64,000 nt of DNA from NCBI GenBank assembly GCA_002104895.1, contig MCFG01000100.1, positions 1-64,000 on the forward strand. Reading direction: 5' to 3'. The position numbers and the translations under genes were made by a program. Of the stretch, positions 37,385 through 51,819 are shown one piece after another (position 1 is the first letter of the stretch; every line of letters starts with the position of its first letter). Source of the DNA: Anaeromyces robustus. Its lineage: Eukaryota > Neocallimastigomycota > Neocallimastigomycetes > Neocallimastigales > Neocallimastigaceae. The notes under the pieces were generated by a model. It was not told where the DNA came from, made no database searches, and saw only the letters and a list, made by a program, of their open reading frames with translations.

Positions 37385-40300
37385 TCTATTTATCTATCCA
37401 TCCATAATTTCATTTCTCAATTTTTCAATTTCTCATTTTCTCATCATTTATTAATAATTAAAAAAAAAATAAAAAAAAAATATAAAAAAAAATAAATTAA
37501 TCATTTATTAACAATTTATTAACAATTAATTTTAATATATTATTAATTATTATTAATTATTATTATAAGATGAGTAATAAAATGTCCTTAATTTCCTTTT
37601 ATGGTAAAATAACTCAATAAGATCAAAGTAAAAAAAAAAAATAAAAAAAAATTTTTTTTATTAATTATTAAAAAATGAAAAATGAAAAAATGAAAAATTA
37701 ATAAATTAAAAAAAAAATTTATTAATGCAATAACCATTAGAATTAAAAATGTTAAATAAAATAAAATAAAATAAATAATTTATGGTTTTATTATATTTTT
37801 TATTTATTAATTTTTTATTTTATTTTTTATGGTATATTATAATAACTTTTATTATTATTTTTATTAATTATTTTTATAAATTATTTTTATTGTATTTGAT
37901 ACTTTAATCATACAATAAAATATAAAAAAGAAAAAGACTAATAAATATTTATAATTTATTAATATAATTATAAAAAATTTTAATTTTTTTTACTTTACTT
38001 TTTACTTTTACCAAAAAGTTATATTAATTATTAAAAATAAGAAAATAAGCAAAAAATTAAAATTAAAATTAAAATTAAAATTATAATTAAGAAAAAATTA
38101 AGTAAAAAAAAAAAGACTACAACTTTTTTTTTGGTAAAAGTAAAAAGTAAAAAAAAATTAAAATTTAAATTATAATTAAAATTATAATGATATAATAAAT
38201 TATAATAAAAAAATAATGCAATTAAAATTTAAAATTAAAATTTAGAAAAAAAATTAAAATTATTTTTTTTTTTTTAAAAAAAAAAAGAGTTTAATTATTT
38301 GAAAATATAGAATAATATAAAATATAGTAAAATAAAATAAAATAATATAAAATAATTATAAATTTATAAAAGTTTAATAGAAAAAAAAAATAAAAAAAAG
38401 AAGCTTTTTTTTTTTTTTTTTAAAATGATTAAATGATAATAATATTAATAAATAATTAAATAGAAAAAACAAAGAGAGAGAAAAAGACAATTCCTATTAA
38501 ATATATATATTTTTTATAAAGTTAATTTTTTGAGGAAAAAAAATTATATATATATCATGTATATCAGAATGTATATAATGTTTATTATTTATTATTTATT
38601 ATTTATAATTTATTATTATTATAATGATTATATGCATATGTATATTATATAAAATATTTACTATAAGCTTTTTTTTTTTTTTTTTTAATAATTTATAATT
38701 TATAATTTTTAATACATATACATATATATATATATACATCATATACATTTCATTTTATTAAATGAGTTTAAAAAATATAAAACCTTTTTTTTTTTATTTT
38801 AATTTTATGATCAATAATGAAAGTGAAAATGAATTTGAAAATGAAAATGAAAATTATTAATATATCATTTTAATATCATATTTTATTTTATTTTAATTTT
38901 TTTTTTTACTTTTCATAATGATAAATTAATTTTTTTTTTTAGTTTAGTTTAGTTTAGTTTATATGCATGTAATTAAAAAAAAAAAAAGAAAAAAAAAAAA
39001 AAAAAAAAAAGAGAGAGAAAAATTAACTTTAATTTTATTTTATTTTTTGCATTATTCTTTAAATATATATATATACTTATATATTTTTTTTATTAAAAAA
39101 ACTAAAAATTTTAAATCTTTTGATTTTTATTTTATTTTATTTTCTTGTTTATTCTATAGTCTATAATAATAGTTTTTTTTTTTTTTAAAAAATAATTAAA
39201 GTATAATTTATTATAGATTATAGATTATTAATTTTTTTTTAAAAAAAAAATTTAATTTAAAATTTTAAATTTTATTTAGTCATTTTTATTTAGTCATTTA
39301 TTATTATTTATTATTAATATTTTTTATATTTTTTATTTTATTTTATAAACTTTTTTTTTTTTATATTTTTATTATTAGTTTAGTTGATCTTTAAAAAAAA
39401 AAAAGTATTTTAATCTATATCATTACAAAAATATTTTTATTTTTATTTATTGTATTTAAAATTTAATTTTTTAATATTTATAAATCTTTTTTTTTTTTTT
39501 CACAATTGATATGTATAGAAATATTTAATTCTAATTAAATTTATGGAAAAAATAATTTATTTATATATATATTAATATATATTGTATATTATATTTATAT
39601 AATATATTAAATTAAATTATATTGTATATTATTAATTTATATATTATTTATTTAGATTTAAAAAAAAAATTTAATTTTTTTATTTTACTTGGTTAAAGTA
39701 AAGAAAGCAAGGAAAGAAAGTGGATAAGTACATACATATATACATTTTTATTTAATTATTAATTATTAATTAAAAAAATAAAAAATAAAAATATAAAAAA
39801 AAACTTAAAAATTTAAAATTATAATTATTATTATTTTTTTACTATGATACTACTACTATTAGTAATCTGATAATTTGATAATTAGATAATAATTTGATAT
39901 AATGTATATAAAACATTATAAAAAAATTAAAAAATAAAATAAAATGATTTATAAAAATTATTTATCTTTTTAAATAAATTATAAATAATAATTAAATAGT
40001 TAATAATAGTTAATAATTATTGTTATTAAAAATGAATTAACAATAAATTTTTAATATTATTAAATCAATAATTAAATCAATCAATAAAAATAGATTTGAT
40101 TGATTTTTTAAATTATTAAGATTATTATTAATTATTAGATTATTTTTTTTTAAAAAGATTTATTTATTTTTTAATTAAATATTAAAAATGTAGGTAAATA
40201 ATAATAAAAAAAAGTATTTTTTTTTAATTAATTAATATAATTTTAAGATTTAATGATTAAAAAAAAAAAAAAAAAAAAACCATGGTGATATTGAATATTA

Positions 40301-42650
40301 ATAAAATTAAACTAAAAATAAAAAAAAAAATAAAATAAAAAAAAATTTATTGAAAGTAAGGAAAAGGAAAAGGAATGAGTTATTACAAAGTAAAATGTAT
40401 TAATAAATAAATAAATAAATAAATAAATAAAAATTAATAATATGATGACTTTTTTTTTTATTTTTTTTTTTTTATTTAATATATCATTTACATTATATTA
40501 CATATTTATTTTATGCATTTATTTATTTTTTTTTTTTTTTAATTTTAATTTTATTTTTTTATCATATCATTTTCAAAATACATTAAATTTACATTAAAAT
40601 GATTAATTAAAATGATTTCTTTTCATATAAACAAGAAAAAAAAAAGAAAAAAGAAAAAACTAAATTAATTATATCAATTGTTTTTTATTTTTTAATTAAA
40701 TATATATTATAATAGTAGTAATTATTATTATTCTACTACTTTTTTTTCTTATTCTTTAGGATTCACATAAAAAAATAATTGAAGTAAATAAAAAATAACT
40801 TATAATAATAATAAAGTTTTTTTTTCTATTATCTATCCAATTTAAAACTTTAAAATGTTTATTTAATAACTAATTATTAGTGTTATTATTTTTTAATAAT
40901 AAAAAAAAAAAACCTTGGGATTAATAATTAATAATAATACTAATAATAAAAAGTTTTAAAAATAAAATAAAATAAAAAAATAATGGTTTAATTATATATA
41001 TATATTTATAAATAATTTTAAATAATTTTAAATGAATTAAATGAATTAAATAATATATTTATTAAAAGACTAAAAAAAAAGGCTTTAAACACTTTATTCT
41101 CATGAAATGTTAAAAAAAGATATTGTCCTTTTCTTTTTATTTTTTCATTAAAATATATTTTAATGATTATTGCTTTATTTTTTCTAAATACTTCATAGAA
41201 TTATTTAGGATGATTTATTATTATTAAATATTGCTTTTTTTAAAAGTCAGAAATTTTAAGAAAAAAAAAAAAAAAAACAATAATTTCATATTTTTTATGG
41301 TCTTTTTTTTTTTTTTTTCGATATTTAATATAATTGCATAATCCATTAGATATAACTTTAACTTTAAAAAAAATATATTTTATTATTATTATTATATGCA
41401 CTCAACATCACTCTATTCATTTTAGTTTAGGTAAGAAGAAGGTTTTAATAAATAATAATTAATAATTAAATTATTAATTCTTTTTTTATTTTTTATTAAT
41501 TTTTATTTTTTTAATTTTTATTTTTTTATTTTTTTATTTTTTTTTAATTTAATTTATTTCAATTGATACATTTAATTTAATTTAAATTAATTTTTTAATT
41601 CATATTCCTATCATCTAATAATCTTATTTATTAAAGTTTTTTTTTATTTTTTATTTTTATTGTTTTTTACCTTTTACTAATAATAATAATAATATTATAG
41701 TATATATTATAATGTATTATAATAAATTTATATTTAAATTAATTACTATTTAATACTATTTATTATATTATATTTAAAGATATATTTTATTTTAAAAAAG
41801 ATTGATTTATTTTATTGTATATCCTAAAATAAACAACAGAAAAATAAATAAATAAAAGGAATAAGTAAAGTAATAAATAATTATATATAATAAAATAATA
41901 ATAAAATAATAAATAATAAATAATAAATAATAAATATTTATATATAATAAATATTTATAATTTATAATTATAATAATTAAATTATTTATTTATTGATTAA
42001 TTAATTAATTAATTATTGGATTTCATGTTCATTGTTCATATTAACTAGAAACTTTTTATATTATGAAAAAAAAAAAAGAATAAATGTTTGGGTTAATAAA
42101 CAATAGTCAAACAAATAAAAATAAAACAAATAAAACAAAGCAATAATAAATAAAACAAATAAAATAAAACAATAATAAATAAATAAATAAAAATAAAATA
42201 AAAATACAATAAAAAAGAAAATTAATTAGAGATAATGATAATGCTTTTTTTTTTTCTTTATGTATTCTATTTTTCCATAATTTATTAATTTTTAATTCTT
42301 AATTATAAATATTCTTTATATAAATAATAATAATAATAATATTAATTATTATTAATTATTATTATTATTAATTATTTTTAAAATGAAAAATCTTTGAATA
42401 TTTATCATGCTTTATAATAATAATATTTAATAATAATAATAAGAAAATAAAGTAAAAAAAGATCATAAGTTCAAACAAACCAACAAAAAAAAAATTAAAA
42501 TAAGGCTAAGCATAAATTAATTATTTTTTTAAATTTAACTGCCCAATAATTACCAATATTTTTTATTTTTTTATATTTTAATTTTTTAATTTAATATGCA
42601 AAATCTTTATTCAATAATTAATAATTCATCATTAATTAATTTTTATACCC
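33622..42650. other. AT-rich desert, no gene
   Basis: It consists of A and T runs, TTTA repeats (37341-37392), ATAT runs, a GA tract (36360-36384) and TTTTA blocks. Scattered short GC-bearing strings (34894-34915, 39700-39725) are too short to interpret. The Lys-rich open frame around 38963-39166 is driven by homopolymers. No RNA gene was recognised. Confidence 0.6.
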
Positions 42651-42765
42651 TTTTTTATGCACTTTTTTTTTTATAGACTTATCATGTGATTTTTCACATG
42701 ATTGTATCGGAATTAAATTCCCTGCCTTACCTTTTCGGCGTCGACGCCCTTGTTTTTTATGCACT
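42651..42765 (-). mobile_element. Retroposon-like 89-bp insertion with 13-bp target duplication
   Basis: TTTTTTATGCACT occurs at 42651-42663 and again, identical, at 42753-42765. The 89 bases between are far richer in G and C (33 of the 80 non-tail bases) than anything nearby. Read on the minus strand, the insert begins CAAGGGCGTCGACGCC and ends with a 7-bp-stem hairpin (CATGTGA/TCACATG, 42682-42699) shortly before nine A, which abut the second repeat. Direct repeats, a terminal A tract and a 3' stem-loop are hallmarks of retroposition, either a truncated LINE/SINE or a retrocopied small RNA. The source RNA is not recognised. Confidence 0.65.
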
Positions 42766-42809
42766 AAAAAAAAATTTTTTTTTTATTGATTTCAAATTAA
42801 TAATTGAAT

Positions 42810-42816
42810 GAATGAA

Positions 42817-42879
<63 letters not shown>

Positions 42880-42950
42880 CTAAATAAATAAATAAATAAA
42901 TAAATAAATATATAAATATATAAATAAATAAATAAATAAATAAATATAAA
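42810..42950. repeat. Tetranucleotide microsatellite (AAAT)n
   Basis: About 140 bp of AAAT units with a few single-base changes (ACTAAAT, ATATAAAT). Confidence 0.93.
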
Positions 42951-43098
42951 AACAAAAACAAAATATATAATGTATTAATGATTTATATTACATAAATTAA
43001 CAATTGATTATTAATATATTATTTAATTAATTTAAATTATAAATGAATATATATATTAAAAAAAAAAAAACAAGGAAATAAACATAAAAACATAAAAC

Positions 43099-43107
43099 AT
43101 AAAATAA

Positions 43108-43154
<47 letters not shown>

Positions 43155-43219
43155 GCACACAATTTGTACGTCAACTTTATTGAATTTAAATATTAAAATA
43201 CATGAATATAAAATAATAC
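43099..43219 (-). mobile_element. 5'-truncated retrocopy with 41-nt poly(A) and 12-bp target duplication
   Basis: ATAAAATAATAC flanks the insert as exact direct repeats (43099-43110 and 43208-43219). On the minus strand the insert (43207 to 43111) has about 56 bases, including AATAAA (43176-43181), and then, 24 bases later, an unbroken run of 41 A (43111-43151). A polyadenylation-like signal at normal distance from a long A tail, ending at the target duplication, is a textbook LINE-type integration product. The 30 bases before the tail match the copy at 22110-22139. Confidence 0.75.
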
Positions 43220-46200
43220 AAAAATAAAATATATTATAACAAAATTCATTATATATGAAAAAGAATTATATATAATATATATATATATTTATATATATTT
43301 TTTTAATAAAAATAAAAAAATACAAAAAAAAAAAGTACACCACATTACATTTTTTTTTTCTTTGATTTGAATTGAATTAAATGGAACGGAACGGGATATA
43401 TTTTACGGAATACAAAAAATAATAAAAACAAAAAACAAAAAAAGACAAAACAAAACAAAATATATATATATAATTGTTTTTTATATATACATAGCGGTAA
43501 TAATTTAATGATAGCATTTATTTATTTATTTAATGATTATATTAATATTAATATTAATTTTTTTTTTTTTTGAAGAAAAATCTATATATACATCATCCAT
43601 ATAGTATATTAATTTATAATATTATAATAAATAGGATCTCCTTTTTTATATATAAACATTTATATATACAATTATATATATACATTTATTTATAATTATA
43701 TAGCATTTTTTTCATTTTTTCATTTTCATTTTTTTTATTATGTTTTGTTTTGTTTTTGTTTTTTTTTTTATTTAAATTAAAATTGTTTGCAAATTTTTTT
43801 TTTTTAATAAAAATAAAACAAAAAAGAGAAAAAAAAATGTTTTTTTTTTTTTTAGTTTATTTCTTAAATTTTAATTTTTATTTAAATTTTTTTATTATTT
43901 TATTCTATTTTTCTATTTTTCTAATTTTTCTAATTTTTTTTTATTTTATTTTTTACTTAATTTCATTTATTCTATTTTTCTATTTTTCTAATTCTTTTTT
44001 CTATATTTTTTATTTTCAAATTATTTTATTTTTATGCTTTACTTAATATTTTTTTTATTTTTATTATTTTATTTTATTCTATTTTTCTATTTTTTCTAAT
44101 TTTTTTTTAATTTATTTGATTTATTATTTTTGTATTTTTGTATTTTTACCCATTTTTTTTCACATTTTCTTTTAAAAGAAAAAATAATAATAATGATAAT
44201 CATCATTGTTTCATATTTGTACTCTTTTTTTTTTTTAATAATTTTCATTTTTAATTTTTTTATTTTTTATATTTTTATATTAAATATTTTATGTTTCTAT
44301 TATTATTAAATATTATTAAATATTAAAATATAATTAATTGTTATTTATTATTCATTTTTTATTCATTATTTACTATTTTATTATTTATTTATTATTATTT
44401 TGTTATCAATGAAAAAACAATTATATTATATTATTATTATTATAATAATTATTATTATTATTATAATAATTATTTTATTTTATTTTATTTTATAAACTAA
44501 ATTTTTAATTTTTTAGGGTTGAGAAAAAAATTTTTTTTTTTTAGAAATGAAATTTTTTTTTTTGTTTTTAATTTATTAATTTAATAAATTAATTTAATAA
44601 ATTAATTAATAAATTAAAAGATTCATTTTTTAAAGATGAAAAAAGATAAAATAAAAAAATAAAGAAAAGAAAGTTTTTTTTGTGTGTGCGTTTGTGTGAG
44701 TTTGTGTGTGTGTTGAAAAAATGAAAATAATGAAACAAAAAAAGTACAATAAAATAAAATTAAAATAAAATTGAAATTGAAATTAAAAAAAAAAATTGAA
44801 ATTAAAACTGAAATTAAAATAGAAAATAGAAAATAGAAAAAAATAGATAATAAATAAAAAAATAGAAAATAAAATAGAAAATCTTTTTTACAATGAATCT
44901 AGTAGGAATTATTCATTATAATTATTATTATTTAAACTTTTTTTTTTAAATAATAATTTTTTTATTTTATTTTTTATTTTATCTTTTATTTTATTTTATT
45001 TACAGTTATATATTAATTAAAGTTTTTTTATTTTTCCTTTTAGGTTTGATTGATAATTTTATTTATTATCATTTTATTATAATAAAATAAACTTTCAAAT
45101 ATAAAAAATAAAAATGAAATAAAATAAAATTTTGTTATGAATTATTATTAAATAAGAAATAATTAATAAAATTAAAATTAAAATTAAATTAAAAATTATA
45201 TTAAATAAAGTTTTTTTTATGAAGAATGCATTTTTTTTATATAATAATCCTAAATCATAATTATAATTAGAATCAATGATCCATAGAAAATCTATAATTA
45301 AAAAATAAATGAAATTCTTCCATTGATTCTATTTTTCTAAAAATTCAAAAAGATTTAATTTTTTAATTTTTATTTCATTTTTTCATTTTTTCATTTTTTC
45401 ATTTTAATTTTTATTTTATTATTGTAATTGTATTGTATTTGTTGAAATATTATTGGTGGAATCAAATGTAATATAAATAAAGTTTTCAATAATAATCATA
45501 AATAATAATAAATAAATAATAATAAATAAATAATAGTAAACAACCTAAAATAATAAATATAAAACAATTATGATAATATGATAATAATAATATAAAAAGA
45601 ATAATAATAATAATAATAATAATAAAAAAGAATAATAAAAATTTATTATTCTATTATTTTATTAATTATTATTATTTTTATTTCATTTATTTATTTAATT
45701 ATTATTAAATTTTAATTTAATGTGTGTTGTGTGTTGCGTGTTGTGTTATGTCTTTGTCTCTTCTTTTATTTATTTAATGTAAATAAAACTTATTAAAATA
45801 ATTTTTTTTTGTTTTATTTTATATTAATTTTTTTATATTTTTATTATAATGAACATATTGTTTTTTTTTATTTTTATTTTTTATTTATTTATTGTTTGAA
45901 GAACTTTAATAAATATTTTTTATAAAATAGCTAAATAACTAAAAAAAAGAAGAAAAGAATAATTCTATTTTAAATGTTAGGAAAAAATATAATAATAATA
46001 ATTAATAATAATGAATAATGAATAATGAATAATAATAATAATAATAGTAATAATTAATAATAATTAATTATAATTAATTAATTAATTTATAATACAGAAA
46101 TAATGATGAATAAAATTAATATTGGAATGAAATGTGTTAAAATAAGCTTTTTTTTTTTTATATATAATTCATTAATATTAAATATGAAATGTATATCAAA

Positions 46201-46493
46201 ATTAAAAAAAAATATATATATATATATTATATATTTATATATATATTATTTTTAACTTAGATTCTACTCCATACACATCCACACCCATTTTCTATCTTAA
46301 ATTAAACTCTACATATAAAAGAATAGAAATAGAAATTTCTATAATAATAATAATAATGACAATAATAATAATAATAAAAGAAAATTACTAAATATAATAA
46401 TAATAATAATAACAATATAACAATAAAAGAAAATTATTAATCAATTATAAATAAATAAAATAAATAAATAAATAAAAATATATTAATATATGC

Positions 46494-46712
46494 GTACCTT
46501 TCCTCTCCTCTCTACATTTCTAAACAAAAAATAAAATAATAATTTATTTTTTTCCACTATTATGAGTACCCCTCTTACATTTATAAAAAAAAAAAAGACA
46601 AATAAAATAAAATAAAATAAAATAAAAATTTTTTTTTACTATGGAAAACAAAAACTTTTTTTTTTTTAAAAAAAAAAAAATTAATCCATTAGGTGTACCC
46701 CACATTATAAAA
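46494..46712 (+). repeat. Three related GTACC...ACATT..TA.AA segments
   Basis: GTACC at 46494, 46566 and 46694 is followed each time by a C/T-rich stretch, ACATT and TATAAA-like sequence (TTCTAAA in the first), then an A tract. The segments differ in the length of the C/T-rich part. They could be old retroposed tails or a diverged tandem repeat. Confidence 0.4.
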
Positions 46713-46931
46713 TTAATAAAAAAATTTAGTTTTATCTAATGAACTATGACGGTGACTGTGACTATGACTATGATTATGCATATGTATATGTATGTACAGA
46801 ATTTTTTTTTTTTTATGATATTGAATGTTTTTCCTTGCCACAATAACTTAGAAAATCTATATCCATTCTACAATAAAAGAATAATGCAAATAACATTTTG
46901 AATTTTTTTTTTTTTTAGGAGGTAGACAAAA

Positions 46932-46963
<32 letters not shown>

Positions 46964-47774
46964 AAGAAAGAATCAAAATCTATTCTAGTAATAAAAGTTT
47001 TTTTTTTTTTTTTTTTAAAACGTTTTAAATGTCTACTAAAAGGATAAAATATAAAAAAAATAATAAAAAAAAAATACTTACTTTGGAAACATATGGTTGA
47101 TTTACAAATAAATAAATAAATATAATATATAATATAATATATAATATATAATAGAATAGAATATATAATATATAATAGTATATAATGTAATAGAATAGAA
47201 TATATAATAAATAATATATAATATATATAAAATATATATATATATAATATATATTAATAATAATTAATAATTAATAAAGGTTAAAATGTTAAATGTAACA
47301 AATTTTAATAATTATTAATTTAATAAATAAAATGTAACAGAATTTTTTTTTTTTTTACTTTTTTTTTAATTTTAATTTTATTGGATTTATTTAAAAATTC
47401 ATTAAAATTTAAATTTATTTAAGGGTTGTTTATTATTTATTTATTTATTTAAATATTATTTATTTATTTATTTATTTATTTATGATTCATAAAAAATTTT
47501 TTTTTATCGATTTTTCTGATAAATCTTTTTTTTTTTTCAAGTTTTAATGATTATGAAATTTATGAAATTTATGAAATTAATTTAATTTAATATTACACTC
47601 AATAAAATAAAATAAATAAATAAATAAATAGAAAAAGAAATATTCAATATATTAATTCATTAATATTAATATATACAAATAACAATTTAATATAGGTATT
47701 AAAATAAACTAAAAATGTAATTATTCGTATATTAAATGTATTAGAATATAAAACAAATTTTAATAAAAATTAAA

Positions 47775-47806
<32 letters not shown>

Positions 47807-50800
47807 ATTAAATTTAAACCATTAATCCATTAAATAAATAAATAAAAATATTGTTTAAAATTAAATATATATTATTTTTTATATATTATAATATTATATA
47901 TTCTGTTACTTTATTTTGTTATTTATTATTTATTTTATTATTTATTTTGTTTTTAGTTTTTTTGTTTTTAGTTTTTTAGTTTTTAACCTTAATTTTTTTA
48001 GTTGGTTGGTTGGTTGTTGGTTGTTTTTTTTTAATTTATTTATTAATTATTATTTTATGACTTTTTTTTTTATGACTTGTTTTTTTATTTATTTATTTAA
48101 TATTATTAATTATCATTAATGATAAATTATATTATAAAGTTATATTATTATTATTATAGAGTCATCGCCTAACATTTTATATAATATCAAAAAAAAAAAA
48201 AAAAGCTTAAAAATAATTAAATAAAAAATGACTAATTTAATATTAGTCATTTTTCATATATAATAATTAATACAAAAAAAAATTCAAATTTATTGTATTT
48301 TATTTTATTTTATTTCTCATTTTATCTCTCATTCTTATTTTTGTAAATGTTTTTTTTTTAATTTTTTTTAAATATTCATTGTCATCAACAACAAAAAACA
48401 AAAAACAAAAAAAAAAACAAAAATACTATTGATAATGATGACTCCGATAATGACTTACTTAAAATTTCATTTAATTTAAATTGTTTAAAAAAAAAATGAA
48501 AAAATGAAAAATGACATAAAATGAAAAAAAAAAGTTTTTTCTTTTAATCAAAAAAAAAAAAAAATTTTTTTTTTTATACAAAAAGAATTTCAAAATATAA
48601 TAGAATATAATTGGTAATATATAATTATTATATAATTATTATATAATAAATTATATAAAATGATTTAATAATTTAATAATTTTAATAATTTATATAATTT
48701 AATATTTGTTAAAGAGTTTGATGACATAAAAAAAAAAAAAAACAAAAAAAAACAAAAAAAAATTATTTATTAATCATAATTAATAGTAATAAAAAAGAAA
48801 AAACTTTTTTTTCTTATTCTATTATTTTTTATCATTACATCATTACATCATTTTATTAAAATATTATTTTTTTAATTTTAAAACTATTTTTATGGTATAA
48901 TGATTTAATGAATTTATCATTTAGTCATTTATAATCATTGAATCATTAATTTTTTTTTTTTAATAATTACTAATAAAATGATGTAATAAAAACCATTTAT
49001 TTTAATTTTTTATTTTAATTTTTTTTTTCATTTTATTTTTATTTTATCTCATTTTAGGATGGATGACATAAAGAAAAAAAAAAAGAAAAACAGAAACAAA
49101 ACAGAAACAATAAAAAATTAAAATAAAATACAAACGTTGGAAAAAAAAAGTTATTCATTTTATTAAAATTAAATTAAATACATTACTATCATTTTATTTC
49201 ATTACATTTCAATAAAGGATTTAATGAATAATAATAATAATAATAATTTAATACTAATTTAATATTAATACTAATATTAATGATTTACCATGACATGTAT
49301 TTTTATATATAATATATTAGATTAAATTATTAAATTATGAGATGAGATAATAAATAGATATAAAAACTTATGAAATGTGGTAAATATTTATTTTCTTAGG
49401 TAATCCATCATGTTATTGATAATCTTTTTTTTTTTTTCTATTTTTTAATTCTATATTTATTTTTAATAATTTTTCTTATTATTATATTATTATTCTATAA
49501 TATTAAAGTTCTCATTTATTTCTTAAGATAAAACCCAAGAAATATCCAAGAAATAATTTATGAACCAAAAAAAAATAAATTTTTTATTATTATTATTTTA
49601 TATAATTAAAATAAAATAAAATAAAAATTAAATTAAATTTTTATATTTTTATTATTTTATATTCTTTATGATTTTATATGATTTTATATGATTTTATATA
49701 TTATTTTTATTAATATTTTAAATTTAAAAAAAAATTTTTTTTTTTTAATTAAATTAAATTAAAATTATTTAATTTGAACATTAAATTAAATTAAATTAAA
49801 TTAAATTACATTACATTAAATTAAATTAAATTAAAAAAATTTTTTTTTTAGCCATAAAATTTATTTTATTTTAATTATTTTATTTTATTTTTTCATCATC
49901 ATCAAATTTCTTTATTTTATTTTTTATTATTTTCACCATTTACTATTTTTAGTAATAAAAGAAAATTTTAAAATACTTTAATTGAAAACTTTATTTTATA
50001 TTAAATTTTAAATTTTATTATTAATATTTTATTATTTTTTAACTTTTACTTTTTAACTTTTAAACTTTAACTTTTAGAATGGTTGGAATGGTGTAAATTG
50101 AAAATTTTTTTTTTTTTAAAATTCATTATTACATAATTATTATTAAAGTAGGAAACAAATAAAAAATAATTATAAATATAATATAATAATATAATAATAA
50201 TGTAATATAACTTTTAAAACCTAAAACTTAAAAACTTAAAAACTAAAATAATAAAAAAAAAAATGTGATAAAAATTATAATTATAAATAAAAAATAAAAA
50301 TAGATATAACTATAAAAATAAAAAAACACAGAAATTTTAATAATTATAAATTATGAACTTTTTTTATTTATTATTTTAAAACAAATCAAAATAAAAAGAG
50401 AGACAAAAATAAAAACAAAAATTTATTTTATCGTCTAGAATAAAATACAATAAAAGTAAAACTTTATAAAACAAAAACAAAATAAAAAAAGGATAAATAA
50501 TAAAATAGAAAAATTTTTTTTGTTTTTATTTTATTCATTTCATAAAACTAAAAATAGAATCTTTTTATTATTATTTAATTATTAAATTATTAAATTAATT
50601 AATCAATCTATTTTATCATTTTATCATTTATCCTTTTTTTTTATTTATTCTATAAAGTATAAAATATAAATGAAAGATAAATTTAAATTTTATTTATTAT
50701 ATATTATATATTATTTATTATTTATATTTATTTAATATACATTTATTTATTTAAGCATAAGCATGACTTTTTCTATGATTTTTCTTTTCTTTCTTTTTCC

Positions 50801-51796
50801 TTTCTTTTATTTATTCCCTAAATAAAAAAAGAAAAAGAAAGAAAGAAAGTAAAAAAAAAAAAAAAAAAAGTGGTTAATAAAAATTATAAAAAATTATAAA
50901 AAATATATAAAAATTTATATATTTGGAAATAAATAAAAATAAAAAAAAATCTTGTGACCATAATTCCAATGCCAATAAAAAAATTATACCAATAAAAAAA
51001 AATAAAAGATAAAATTAAAAAATTTTAAAAAAAAAATAAACCCTTTTTAATTATATTTAATTATGTTTTATATTTTATTTTATATTTTATATTTTATATT
51101 TTATATTAGGTATTTTGTCATCAATTATTTTTTTCTTTTTTCTGTTTTTCTTTTTCTTTTTTTTTTTCTTTTCTTTTCTTTTTATTAGTCAATTAATTAA
51201 TTAATTAATTAATTAATCATTAAAAGTGTTTTTATTTTTTTCTTTTCTCTACATTAAATTATGTATTAAAAAATAAAAATTAAAAAATGAAAAAATAAAA
51301 AATGATACTTTTTTTTTTTTGTAATAAAATTTTTTTCTCTTTTTTTTTTTTTTCTGAATCCATGATTTTAACAAATTTTTTTCTCATATTTTTTTATATA
51401 ATTTTTTTTCCTTTTTTAGTAAAGTTTTAAAATAAAAAAAATTTTTTTTTTTTCTTTCTTTCTTTTCTTTTTTTATTATTTTTTTTACAATATCTACCAT
51501 AATAAAAAAAAACAATTTAATATATAACATTTATTAATGGTAGAAAATAAAAAATTAAATAAATATTCTTTATTCTATTCTATTTTATTTTCTAATAAAA
51601 TGATAATAAAATATAATAAAATATCATAATATTACTCATTATTAATTATTAAAATTTTTTGATTACAAAAAAAAAAAATTTTTTTTTTATAAAATTACAA
51701 ATAAAATAAAATTTAAATTTAAATAATAAAATTATATAATATTTAATTATAATAGATGATATCACATTATATCCATTAATAATGTTAATAATTAAT

Positions 51797-51819
51797 GTGT
51801 CTCGTCAGGTCACGTCACC
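51797..51819 (-). promoter_or_regulatory. GC island with two CGTCA (TGACG) half-sites
   Basis: CGTCA at 51803-51807 and 51813-51817, ten bases apart (one helical turn), lie in a small GC island within almost pure AT. TGACG is the half-site of CRE/bZIP factors. No gene is close, so a regulatory role is speculative. Confidence 0.3.

Noticed and set aside
38963-39166. Lys-rich short open frame
   Set aside because: Driven by A runs followed by T runs; no coding signature.
42673-42752. GC island considered as a tRNA or spliceosomal RNA gene
   Set aside because: No cloverleaf, no GGTTCGA-type B box, and no match to U1, U2, U4, U5 or U6 segments I could recall; direct repeats and the A tail fit retroposition better.
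43750-44046. Phe-rich 98-residue open frame that looks membrane-like
   Set aside because: T-rich DNA gives Phe, Leu, Ile and Tyr in any frame; composition does not differ from its noncoding surroundings.
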